A stretch of 24,063 nt of DNA from contig CAICTM010001704.1 of NCBI GenBank assembly GCA_903772945.1, forward strand, positions 1-24,063. Direction: 5' to 3'. The number at the start of each line of letters is the position of its first letter. Position 1 is the stretch's first letter. The stretch is from Seminavis robusta. Its lineage: Eukaryota; Bacillariophyta; Bacillariophyceae; Naviculales; Naviculaceae. The notes beneath the pieces are model-generated. The model saw only the letters and a program-made list of their open reading frames with translations, was not told where the DNA came from and ran no database searches. The position numbers and the translations under genes were made by a program. Positions 9,870 to 18,357 of this stretch are shown here, one piece after another.

Positions 9870-11051
9870 TTACTCTTGGCTCTTACAGGCTGAACACTTC
9901 TCTTTGGAAACACTTCTCCATCTACAAGGGGGGTCGTGGGAACAGGGCAAAGGGATTTCAACATGACATGCTGGACACATAAGGCTGGCCCCACAGGACT
10001 GCCTGGACCATTTTTCCTCCTTGGACATCCAGCGATGATGATTGGGAATGATACAGCCTAGTGTGCGGCAAACAGAATCTAATGTAGCCTGTTTGTATTG
10101 TTTGCCTGGCATGTTGGTGCCACGCATCATCACGGTGGAAACCAGTCTTCCACTTCCAAGGGCACCTACGTGTGCCTGATTGCTGTTCAATTTCATGCAA
10201 TGGGTCTTCATCCAAGGCTTCCTGGGTAGCTTTGTTGTCCCCTGGTTCTGAATCATCCTGATCCAGGCTTTGTGGAGCTCATTGTCCATGTGAGACATAC
10301 CATTGCTAGCATGCAGATTGCCATTGACTTCTTCCTTTTCTTCTCCCTTGCTGTTCCTTTTTCTTTTGGCATTTTCTTCTGAGGACTTGAAGATGTCATT
10401 GGAGGTTATTGCAGATCTGTTGCTTATTCCACGCATCAACAAGTTTGTCGATGATTGCTTGTTGGACCCAACAGTCTCCACTTCATCTTGATCTGCATCC
10501 CGCTTGCAGTCTGAGCAAGCACTATTGGAAATGACTTTCCACTGACAAGGAGGCTTGTGAGAACAAGGCAAAGGAATTTCAAGATGACAAATACAACACA
10601 TTAATCTGTCACCACAGCACTCCCTGGAAGATTTCTCACTCTTGAGGAGCCAGCGGTGATGATCGGGAACAATACAAAATGTGGTTCGACAAATTGAATC
10701 AACTGCATCCTTTTCCCTTTGTTTGTGAGGAACACTGGTGCCACACATCATCACAGTGGCAAGACGATGTCCATGCCCATGTCCAATCACTTGAACATAC
10801 TTCAGGTTGCTGTTCAATTTCATGCAATGAGTGTTCATCCATGATTTCTTGGGCAGCTTTGTTGTTCCAGTACGTTGAATAGCCCTAACCCAGGCTTGGC
10901 GGAATAGTACTTTGTCCACATGAGAGGTTTGTGTAGACTGGTCTTCTTCCCGTCGATCCTCGCTATCACCATTGGATTTGGATTCGTTTTCACAATATGC
11001 ATCCTCCTCCAATGCCTTGGGCTGTCTCTTGACACCTCTCTTGGAGGACAT
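9870..11051 (-). CDS. Two-domain I-PpoI-like (His-Me finger zinc-loop) protein, catalytic residues replaced
   Basis: A 393-residue protein starting at the ATG at 11051 (GACC-ATG). The paralogue at 20144 also begins MSS, which supports this start. After a charged N-terminus come two copies of one domain, about 47-182 and 256-389, joined by a Ser/Lys-rich linker with a basic NAKRKRNSK stretch. Each copy has G-T-x-x-L-P-[KR]-K then W-M-x-T-x-C-M-K-L-N, then VMM-x-G, then DS[IV]CRT. The first copy has C76, C121, C126, H131, C146, C163, H165 and C169. The second has C285, C328, C333, H338, C353, C370, H372 and C376. These match the two zinc sites of the I-PpoI homing-endonuclease family in order, and the C-x4-C-x4-H-x14-C and C-x-H-x3-C spacings are exact. 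An extra C-x2-CH lies between C146 and C163 (and between C353 and C370). The equivalents of I-PpoI His98 and Asn119 are S119/S326 and K140/K347, so classical nuclease activity is doubtful. DNA binding is inferred, not shown. The domain assignment rests on residue spacing read by eye. Confidence 0.85.
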   Translation of the reverse strand: MSSKRGVKRQPKALEEDAYCENESKSNGDSEDRREEDQSTQTSHVDKVLFRQAWVRAIQRTGTTKLPKKSWMNTHCMKLNSNLKYVQVIGHGHGHRLATVMMCGTSVPHKQREKDAVDSICRTTFCIVPDHHRWLLKSEKSSRECCGDRLMCCICHLEIPLPCSHKPPCQWKVISNSACSDCKRDADQDEVETVGSNKQSSTNLLMRGISNRSAITSNDIFKSSEENAKRKRNSKGEEKEEVNGNLHASNGMSHMDNELHKAWIRMIQNQGTTKLPRKPWMKTHCMKLNSNQAHVGALGSGRLVSTVMMRGTNMPGKQYKQATLDSVCRTLGCIIPNHHRWMSKEEKWSRQSCGASLMCPACHVEIPLPCSHDPPCRWRSVSKEKCSACKSQE

Positions 11052-11110
11052 GGTCAATTTCGTTGCGCTCGCTGTCAGCCAGCGGCCAGATCTCCACTTT
11101 TAATTAAATG

Positions 11111-11210
11111 CTTAGCCTTCTGCTGGCTTTCGTCTACTACTAGCGAATAATCCAATTATGCCTGGCCTTCTGCTGGCTTTCGCCTACTACTAGCGAATAA
11201 TCCAATTATG
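11111..11210. repeat. 50-bp tandem duplication upstream of the 11051 gene
   Basis: Bases 11111-11160 are repeated at 11161-11210 with three substitutions and no gap. The unit contains GCCTTCTGCTGGCTTTCG and ends in TCCAATTATG. It lies 60-160 bases upstream of the minus-strand start codon, where promoter or leader sequence is expected. The near identity points to a recent duplication. Confidence 0.9.
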
Positions 11211-11692
11211 ATAAGTATCTTTGCGAAGGGCTTTGATATCGATGATAGGATGCTGGCTTTGGGTTGTTATTGCTGTTTGTGGATCTTTTGATCTTTTGGT
11301 GGCTGGTTGACTGCTCTAGCGTTACCTGGTAGCGTCCAAGCAGCTTGGAAGGCTAAGCAAGGTTGCGAAAGATCCAAGACCAAAGCCCGTACTATGTGTA
11401 CTAGTACTAGTACCGCACCTTACCGTATGCAAGCGTTAGTCTAGCTAGCTAGGTGGTAGGTCATTCTTTTCACCAAGAGAGAGCTGCCGCAGTCAACAAA
11501 CTTTTCTTGTACGGTACACTTGAACGAAGATACAAAAATGACGATGAAGCCCGAGAGCAGGGTGCAAGAAAGGATTGAATTCAAGTTTGCAACAAGTTGT
11601 GCATGGTGTAGTTTGATTGTGTCGGTTGGTTTCCACTGGCTTGCATTGACGACCGAACTTCGCTACCGGGGACAAGTGTCAACCGGAAACGT

Positions 11693-11732
11693 GAAGCCAA
11701 ATGCGCGATCCCGAAGCCGAATGCGCGATCTT
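11693..11732. repeat. 20-bp tandem duplication
   Basis: The units 11693-11712 and 11713-11732 differ at three bases (GAAGCC[AG]AATGCGCGATC plus CC or TT). They are about 100 bases upstream of the possible start at 11828. Confidence 0.8.
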
Positions 11733-11827
11733 CATCAGAGAAAGAACCCAACAGACCCCAGTAAATTGCTGACCTGCAAGGAAGAAACATCCTAACAGCA
11801 ATTGTCCCTACTGGCTAGCTAGTGTCC

Positions 11828-12715
11828 ATGATAGCCATGGATTCACTTGGCTGTTGCACATGCGATGGCGCCTTTGTGGTGGAACTGATTGCTTCCCTGG
11901 ACTTGCTGTCGGATATTCTGGTGATCATTCAGGTCGCCGGAGAGTATCCGGGGGCTGAAGACTACGGCACTTTGTTCCATACAGGTGTTGGATTTTGGGC
12001 CATCCATGGCTACATTCGTCTTATCCATGAGGGCATGGCTATTTCCAAGAAACCGACGGGGGGCAAATCCCAGTTGTCTCGCCTCGCCTACGGCAGCCTC
12101 GGCCTAGTTTGGGCCCTTGTTGGAAGCTTTGTTCTTCTTGAAAGCTGTTTCGCCTCGTTTTACTGCCACTGGATCCTCTTCTGGGATTAGGCTATTATTC
12201 AGCCACTGGTCAATGGAAGATGCTGGTTGCGGAAGAATTCTAGTTTTCTACAAAGCGGGAGAAAAGGTTCATCAATGAATCGAACGGAAATCCAATGAGG
12301 TTCTATATCGAATTATGCACGTCCATCCTAGCTGGTGGTCGTTGGAAGATTTCCATGATTGAGTGGGAGAAGGACAACAACATGATTGAATACGATCTCA
12401 GCGCGACTGCATCTGTCAATCTAGCCATTGTAGAGGATTCGAAAACTTTGGAGGCTTGCTGCTGCCAATATCTTCGTTTTGGGCATTGGCGGATCGATTC
12501 TGGCGTTTGTTTCCATTGTCTTTACTGCATTGTCAGCTATCATGGAAACCGGCAGATACATTGGAGTCAAGGCTCGAATGAGATTGCGCAGAGAGCAGCA
12601 AACGGCCAACACAACCCTATCAGGAATGAAAGCTATGCAGAACGCATCCGACACCAAGGCAGCGTCGGAATCTAACGCTGCTGCTGAGGTTTCGCCTGAC
12701 TATTTTGAGGCCTGA
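11828..12715 (+). pseudogene. Small membrane protein, frame-broken or multi-exon
   Basis: An ATG at 11828 (another in frame at 11837) opens 120 codons to a TAG at 12188. The first hydrophobic segment is AFVVELIASLDLLSDILVII and the second is GLVWALVGSFVLLESC. Coding-like sequence continues after the stop in other frames. Bases 12244-12470 are open in the frame of the ATG at 12295 (FYIELCTSILAGG, KISMIEWEKD). Bases 12435-12715 are open in the original frame and contain a third hydrophobic segment (NIFVLGIGGSILAFVSIVF), then a basic stretch (KARMRLRREQQ) and a polar tail ending at the TGA at 12713. The three blocks look like one gene of about 250-290 residues with three membrane spans, disrupted by indels or by introns with poor GT-AG signals. 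I cannot tell which. If only the first block is real, it is a 120-residue protein with two spans. No family is recognised. Confidence 0.4.
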
Positions 12716-14453
12716 AGGTTGTAAAGATGAGCGCTACAGGTTCTGGTACGTATGGCAGAGAAAGCTTCATCTAGTTTTCGGTCACACATACCGAGGGTAC
12801 GACTGGACAGCGGCAGGCAGTCCCACTTTGATTTCTTTTCAACTTCTAAGGGTGTTTAGAGCACGAGATTCTGTACCGGTAGTCTAGGTGGATTATTTAC
12901 TGAAGCAGCCAGGGCCAGGCTTCTTGTTGTACCGTGCGATGTACCCTTGCTCAAACCGGCACTGTTTCTTCTTCAACGAATGGTCACGTCGGATGCATCC
13001 ATGACAGCCCATGCCTTGGTGCTACCAGTACTTGTAGAGACGGTGGTTCTAACTTCTACAGTTAATGTGCCAGGGGGGTTGATTCTTGTTCATCACAAGA
13101 GCAACGTCCCAAAACAAGTGAGACAACCCAAATGAACGGAATGGGTACCGGCTTTACCATGCTTATTGAAAGTCCAACAAGTGCGTTGGTGTTGTTCTAC
13201 TGTGCTGGGGAATCAAGAGACAGACTGCGATGATTGGGCAGGGTTCATTGAGCAGCTGGCACACCCCTGCATCACTATACGTGAACAGGGCACTCTCGTC
13301 CTACCCTTGGATGAAAGGACTAGCCTGCGAAATATCCCAAACACGGCGACATAGTATAGTCATCCAGGGCGGTTGGCCACGCAAAATGGAGTGAGCACTA
13401 GTATTGCAAGCTTAGGTGGTGCTTGACTGTTAATGTAATTCGACGGAAGCAAACTTGGTGCAATGATCAGATCACCAGAGGATGCTAGTAGCCCCGATAC
13501 CATTTGAGCCGAGCCAGTCCTCAGCGGCAACCGGACGTATATCCAAAAACTGCAAAAGCGAAGGGTTTTTAGTGTCGCTGCATTATGGCGGTCTAGTTGA
13601 GTGTCATGCAGCAGGAGGATCCGTCCGGGTATAACACACCGCTGGAAACAACCCCCATGCCAATCAGTCATTGTAGCTAAGTGACAAAGGGAAAGCGACG
13701 ATATATTATTATGATGGTGGTTGCAACATCTCGTGGAAAGCAGCAGCTCACAGCCACTTGATGTAGCTCCTAAACTCAACAAGTGTTCTGCTGGGGTCGA
13801 GTCCTCGCGTTGGTGTGTGTCCACGTCTCCGTTGTGGGGCTCGTCATGATGTTCGACTGACTCCTGGTTATACCGATACTCTTGCCTGTAGACAGACAAC
13901 ACATGCAAGTTTCAGCGAGATGCATTGTAGTAACTGTCTGTATTATCTTTTGAATCTATGCATAGAATTATTAATTAATATTCCAGGAGTATAAAGATCT
14001 CTAACTTGTACAATGAATGTGGATGGTGCCTGTAGTGGTGTTTCTGCTTTCCCGTCCAGTCCAGTCCATTGCCATGGCTGTAATGTTGTACGGTTGCTTG
14101 TTGCTTGTTGATTGGAGTGCCCTTGGTCATCTCCCCTGCTTGGCCTGCTCTGTGTGTGCCACAACGTTTGTTTGGATTGCCGAAGGCCTGCTTGGTTCGG
14201 GGAGTTCTTGGCTTGGACCGTCCGGTAGCAGCGGAGTAAGGTCTCCACTGTAGTACCGACGAAAGGAAGTAAGGATTATGAGAGTGCGTGGTGTGCATGT
14301 GGAAGTTGTTTAGTGTGCTTTGTGCCCCAATGATGCTGCGTCCATCATTTGGTGACTGACTGACTGACTTGACTGGCTGTATTCCCACTGACATGTTGTC
14401 GTTGTTGCTTGTTGTAGTTTGTGAATGATATCGTGTGCAGGTGCGCATCATGA
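12716..14453. other. Spacer, 1.7 kb
   Basis: No supported gene. The longest frame, a minus-strand one of 182 codons (13360-13908), starts at TTG and has odd His/Cys-rich composition with no domain. A (TGAC)4 run lies at about 14353-14368, just beyond the 3' end of the transporter gene. The frames at 13943-14782 are antisense or out-of-frame shadows of the transporter or its 3' flank. Confidence 0.5.
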
Positions 14454-16550
14454 CTAGAGCGGCTCGGGCGGTGTTTCGGCATCGGAAGAATCGCAGGTTT
14501 GCACCGTGGCATCGCCCTGTTTGCTGCTGGTTCCATAAGACGATGATTTGCAAGTTCCAAAGGCACCCGTTTGTGGATCGATATCGTATTTGTGGGAAGA
14601 AAGTAGGGGTGCTTGTTCGCCAGTAATGGTGGTTGCATGTGTTGTCGTATTGGTGTTACTGCCCAAATGTTCAAATGCCACTTCAATTTGTGCCATGGAA
14701 AGTCCCTTGGTTTCTGGTAGATACACGTACATGGTGGCAGCTCCCACAAAGCAAAGTGTCGCATACAGATAGAAACTGCCATAACTGGTCAGGACGGCGG
14801 GGCTGTTAATGGTCAAGAACGTGGACGACACCAATAAATTGGAAAGCCAATTGGTCCCCGTGGAAAAGGAAACGGCGAGGGATCGGAACCGCACGGGATA
14901 AATTTCGGAATTGACCGTCCATGGCAACCCTGCCATGCCCATACCAAAGACAATCAGGTAGACGACCATGAATACCACCGAGAGGTATCCGTATGGATTT
15001 TCACAGACATTGTAGGACCAATCCGTATCGGCAGGACACGAGAATTGCGATTCACTGGACGTCAAGAACAGTGGTCCATCGGGTGTGCCTTGCACACATG
15101 CATTGCCACAGAATCCACATCCAGGAATACTGGTACAATCCCAACAATTGCGAGTAATGCCATCCCAGACAAGTGCCGGTTGTGCCGCACACGCGGGATC
15201 GATATAGAGAGTGGATGGCGAGTAGATACGGGCGGCATAAAAGGAATATCCCAATCCCAGCGATGCCAATCCAATGCCACACAACGACGCGAGTACGAGG
15301 ACGCGCCGCCCCGCCGTTTCAATGAGTACGACCGCCAATGCCAATCCAATGATTTGTGCAAATGCCGTAAAGGCGGACAACCAAATACTGGTGAGTTCAT
15401 CGAATCCTGCCATTTCGTAGACACTGGCGGCATAGTAGAGTACGCCATTGACGCCACAGATTTGTTGGAGAATCATGAGTCCGCATCCCACCAAGAGGGC
15501 ATTGCGAGTGGCCACGTCTCGAGTCATTTGTGTGAAACTAGTGAGAATGGAAGTCTTGTGATTGATAGGAGTGTTGTTGTCTTGTGTAGTAGTAACATGA
15601 CGTGCCGTTTGTCGTAACGACTGTAATTCGAGTTCGACTTCTTGATCCGTGTCACGGACGGATTGCAGTATAGTGAATGCTTGTTGCTCCATACTACAAC
15701 TTGTATTGTTGGTAGAAGTAGATGCCATCATGAGCCAACTGGGTGATTCGGGCAATCCCAGAAACCCGGTAAACATGACAATGCCGGGGACCATGGCCGT
15801 TCCAAACATGGCCCTCCACGCCCATCCATCGGGCAGTAGATGTGCATAGACACCGTCCATGATTCCCGCCACAAACTGTCCCATGCACATCATGAGGGCA
15901 TATGCCGACACAAGTTTGCCGCGCATACTAGGTTTGGCCACTTCGGCAATATAGAGGGGCGATGTGAGACTTTCCAATCCAATGCCAATGCCCAACAGAA
16001 TTTCACCAATGAGGATACAAGTGTAATTCTGTGCCGTCCACAACAACAGTGCGCCTCCCGTGAAAATGGCGGCGGCCAGCAATAGCGTCCCCCGTCGTCC
16101 GTGGTACGTATTGAGGGTTCCTCCGACAATCGATGCGATGCAAGCACTCACAATCGTCGCACTGACAATGGCTTCTTCTTGTTCACTGCTCAAATCAAAG
16201 ACTCGTTTGAGTGGCAATAGAGCGCCGGCAATGACACCGGTATTATAGCCACTCAGGAATCCTCCAATGGCCGCAAAGAATGTCAAGACACGCATGCGAT
16301 GCGACACGCTCAATTGACGACTCAGCAATGCTTGGGCTGCCGCAGAACAAGCGGCGTCTTCTTGGTCTTCCGCCACTGTAGTGGAGATGATGCACGAAGT
16401 TGTTGTCATCATGGTTGGACTGTTGGTTCTTGTAGAGCTTGTAGTACTTGTGGAAGTTGTACTGCAAGACACCAAAAAGGGACGCTCTTCGTCCAGCAGA
16501 CTGCTTTCACTGCCGGTGTCGCTCAGACTCATACTCATACTGGCGCTCAT
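14454..16550 (-). CDS. MFS sugar transporter, HMIT/INT-type proton/myo-inositol symporter
   Basis: A 698-residue protein starting at the ATG at 16550 (CAAG-ATG). The 4 codons upstream depend on a TTG start. About 12 membrane spans and sugar-transporter family signatures are visible: GYNTGVIAGALLPLKR (101-116) in span 1, GRRG (151-154) after span 2, PESPSWL (267-273) after span 6, QQICGVNGVLYYA (362-374) in span 7, GRR (414-416), PWTVNSEIYP (543-552) and PETKG (612-616). Between spans 9 and 10 is a large loop (about 443-518) with eight cysteines, including CWDCTSIPGCGFC. This is the hallmark of SLC2A13/HMIT and the plant INT2-4 carriers, which import myo-inositol with protons. The 80-residue N-terminal tail is Ser/Thr-rich. 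Acidic dileucine-like motifs (ESSLL near 15-19 and EQAPLL near 645-650) could direct sorting to internal membranes. The substrate is inferred from architecture; another polyol or a hexose is possible. Confidence 0.9.
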   Translation of the reverse strand: MSASMSMSLSDTGSESSLLDEERPFLVSCSTTSTSTTSSTRTNSPTMMTTTSCIISTTVAEDQEDAACSAAAQALLSRQLSVSHRMRVLTFFAAIGGFLSGYNTGVIAGALLPLKRVFDLSSEQEEAIVSATIVSACIASIVGGTLNTYHGRRGTLLLAAAIFTGGALLLWTAQNYTCILIGEILLGIGIGLESLTSPLYIAEVAKPSMRGKLVSAYALMMCMGQFVAGIMDGVYAHLLPDGWAWRAMFGTAMVPGIVMFTGFLGLPESPSWLMMASTSTNNTSCSMEQQAFTILQSVRDTDQEVELELQSLRQTARHVTTTQDNNTPINHKTSILTSFTQMTRDVATRNALLVGCGLMILQQICGVNGVLYYAASVYEMAGFDELTSIWLSAFTAFAQIIGLALAVVLIETAGRRVLVLASLCGIGLASLGLGYSFYAARIYSPSTLYIDPACAAQPALVWDGITRNCWDCTSIPGCGFCGNACVQGTPDGPLFLTSSESQFSCPADTDWSYNVCENPYGYLSVVFMVVYLIVFGMGMAGLPWTVNSEIYPVRFRSLAVSFSTGTNWLSNLLVSSTFLTINSPAVLTSYGSFYLYATLCFVGAATMYVYLPETKGLSMAQIEVAFEHLGSNTNTTTHATTITGEQAPLLSSHKYDIDPQTGAFGTCKSSSYGTSSKQGDATVQTCDSSDAETPPEPL

Positions 16551-16653
16551 CTTGAATTGCAATAGAATGCTTTCTTTTGCGGAACTTGGTATCTTTCACT
16601 TAGGGTTTCAATGGAGAAGATCACTTGAAAGACTGATCTGATCAGCAATGGAA

Positions 16654-16673
16654 AGAGAGAGAGAGAGAGAGAG
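16654..16673. repeat. (AG)10 microsatellite
   Basis: A perfect AG run starts about 100 bases upstream of the transporter ATG, so it is probably in its 5' leader or core promoter. On the transcribed strand it reads as a CT tract. Confidence 0.9.
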
Positions 16674-17577
16674 CTGTGTTGTGTTAGCATACAAGCAAGT
16701 GCCAATGAAGTGTTTTGGTTTGGTTTTACTAGCTAGATCTATGACCACTGACCAAGTTAAGTTGTAAGTCTGGTTTGATGGGTGGTTGATGGGTGTGTTC
16801 TTGGATTGAATTGAATTCAATCGATGCAGCCATCACTCACGCAACAATTGATGGCCTGGCAAGCAATGCGATGAACAGAGCGTGAAACCAGATTGGATTC
16901 CTTCTTCCCTGATGATGGCAGCGTGTCCGTGTCTTTGGCTGGCTTCTGCAAGCTGTTCAGGCAAGACGATGAAACCCGTCTCCGACCTCGGAATCGCGCA
17001 AGTCTGCATGACCGCAAGATCTACGTACAATTCACTACTTGTTCTACACAAAGATACTCAGAGAGATATTTTTAGTTTTCCCTGCTTCTGGAAAGCAGAA
17101 CGGCAGAAAGGGTTCTCCACATTTTCTCTTACGTGTACTTGTGGTACCAAAATGAGGATCCCAAATTCCCTATTCCACGCTACGGAAGCACACAATAATT
17201 AAAATTCTCCGCTTAGAATCAATGCTTTCTGTTCCTCGTTAACCAGACTTAACACAAAACAGTACTATTCAGCCTATTCCATTAAATATCATACGGCCTT
17301 TCAAGATCTACGACAACCCAGGACTTATAACCCATTTTGATCTGCACAAGTTTCTTGAGAACGTTTAATGCTTATTGAAAATACCCCTTCTGCCTTCTTG
17401 TATCTTTTGGCTGTCATGGTGATTGTTAAAAGTATCTTCACCATCAATGATCAATGACCTTTTGGAACACACACAGCCATGACCCAAGTTCTTTTCAGCT
17501 GATACCGTAAAAGGTACACCGGTACAAACCGCACTTCCACATTCCAAATTCCAACATCGCCACTTCGATGCATTGCT

Positions 17578-17597
17578 GAGTCGAGTCGAGTCGAGTC
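17578..17597. repeat. (GAGTC)4 tandem repeat
   Basis: Four exact 5-base units in the spacer between the transporter and the ankyrin gene. No gene is nearby. Confidence 0.85.
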
Positions 17598-18333
17598 AAG
17601 CTACCGGCTAGATAGCTACTGTACCGTACTGTAGTAGAGTACACAGCCGAGATTATGACAATCAAAAAGCTCAAAGTTGCCAAAGAGCTGTACCTACTGT
17701 ACCGGTATGACCATATAATAGGTTGTATTCGATTCGAGTGAAAGTCGTATCAACATGCAGCGAAAATTGGAGGCATTCTCACCGAATGAATGGACTGACC
17801 TGACCGTGCAGCCAACTTGCTTGCTTGTGTTCGCTCTGCATGCGAGTAGAATGACTTGTTTCTTGCTTGCATGGCTGACCCAGACAAAGGTAGTAGGGTG
17901 CAATCTTGTCAATTTGCTACAAGTCAAGTCAGCCATTGAGTTATGATTTGACGGCATGCTACCGATACATGTTAACAACAGCAATACTACCCCAGACCAG
18001 CTACCGTCGTAGCCAGAGAAGGCAGGTCAGGAGCAGCGTTTTCAGCCAGTCAGCCAGCCACAAACCAATCATACGATCAGTCTGATGATGCCTGGTTGTA
18101 ATGCATATTATGTCACATGGGTGGTTACCGGTACTCTAGAGTACCAGTACGTTGGCTGCACGAACATTTCACAGAGTTGCATGCATCCGATTGGACTGAT
18201 GATCGAATTTTCCATTCGAATAGCCGCTCTGACAGCTTATTACAAGGCCACGCCGTTTTGATCGGGCGGCTGCCTGCCCGATGAAACCAACTGCAGCCAA
18301 CCAAGGAGAGGAAAACGACCAAAGCTGTTGGGA

Positions 18334-18357
18334 ATGTTGATGCTATGGTACCAGTAG
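18334..18357 (+). promoter_or_regulatory. Short upstream ORF overlapping the main start
   Basis: An ATG at 18334, with a second in the same frame at 18340, opens a 7-codon frame ending in TAG at 18355-18357. It is out of frame with, and overlaps, the main ATG at 18345. If the transcript includes it, scanning ribosomes would meet it first, which would be expected to reduce main-frame translation. The transcript start is unknown. Confidence 0.35.

Larger units (their letters stand above)
11052..11827. other. Spacer with two tandem duplications
   Basis: This spacer lies between the divergent genes starting at 11051 (minus) and 11828 (plus), so it should contain both promoters. It holds a 50-base tandem duplication (11111-11210), a 20-base tandem duplication (11693-11732) and a CTAGCTAG run near 11440. 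The open frames at 11493-11795 overlap on both strands and look spurious. Confidence 0.5.
16551..18344. other. Divergent intergenic region, 1.8 kb
   Basis: This region lies between the divergent starts of the transporter (16550, minus) and the ankyrin/J/LOTUS gene (18345, plus), so it should hold both promoters. No gene is supported. It contains an (AG)10 tract at 16654-16673, four GAGTC units at 17578-17597 and several TACCGGTA words (17518, 17700, 18128). Confidence 0.5.

Noticed and set aside
13360..13908. 182-codon minus-strand open frame
   Set aside because: It has no ATG at its 5' end, odd His/Cys-rich composition and no recognisable motif; competing frames exist on the other strand.
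15045..15617. 190-codon plus-strand frame inside the transporter gene
   Set aside because: It is antisense to the transporter coding sequence, whose motifs and membrane spans are unambiguous.
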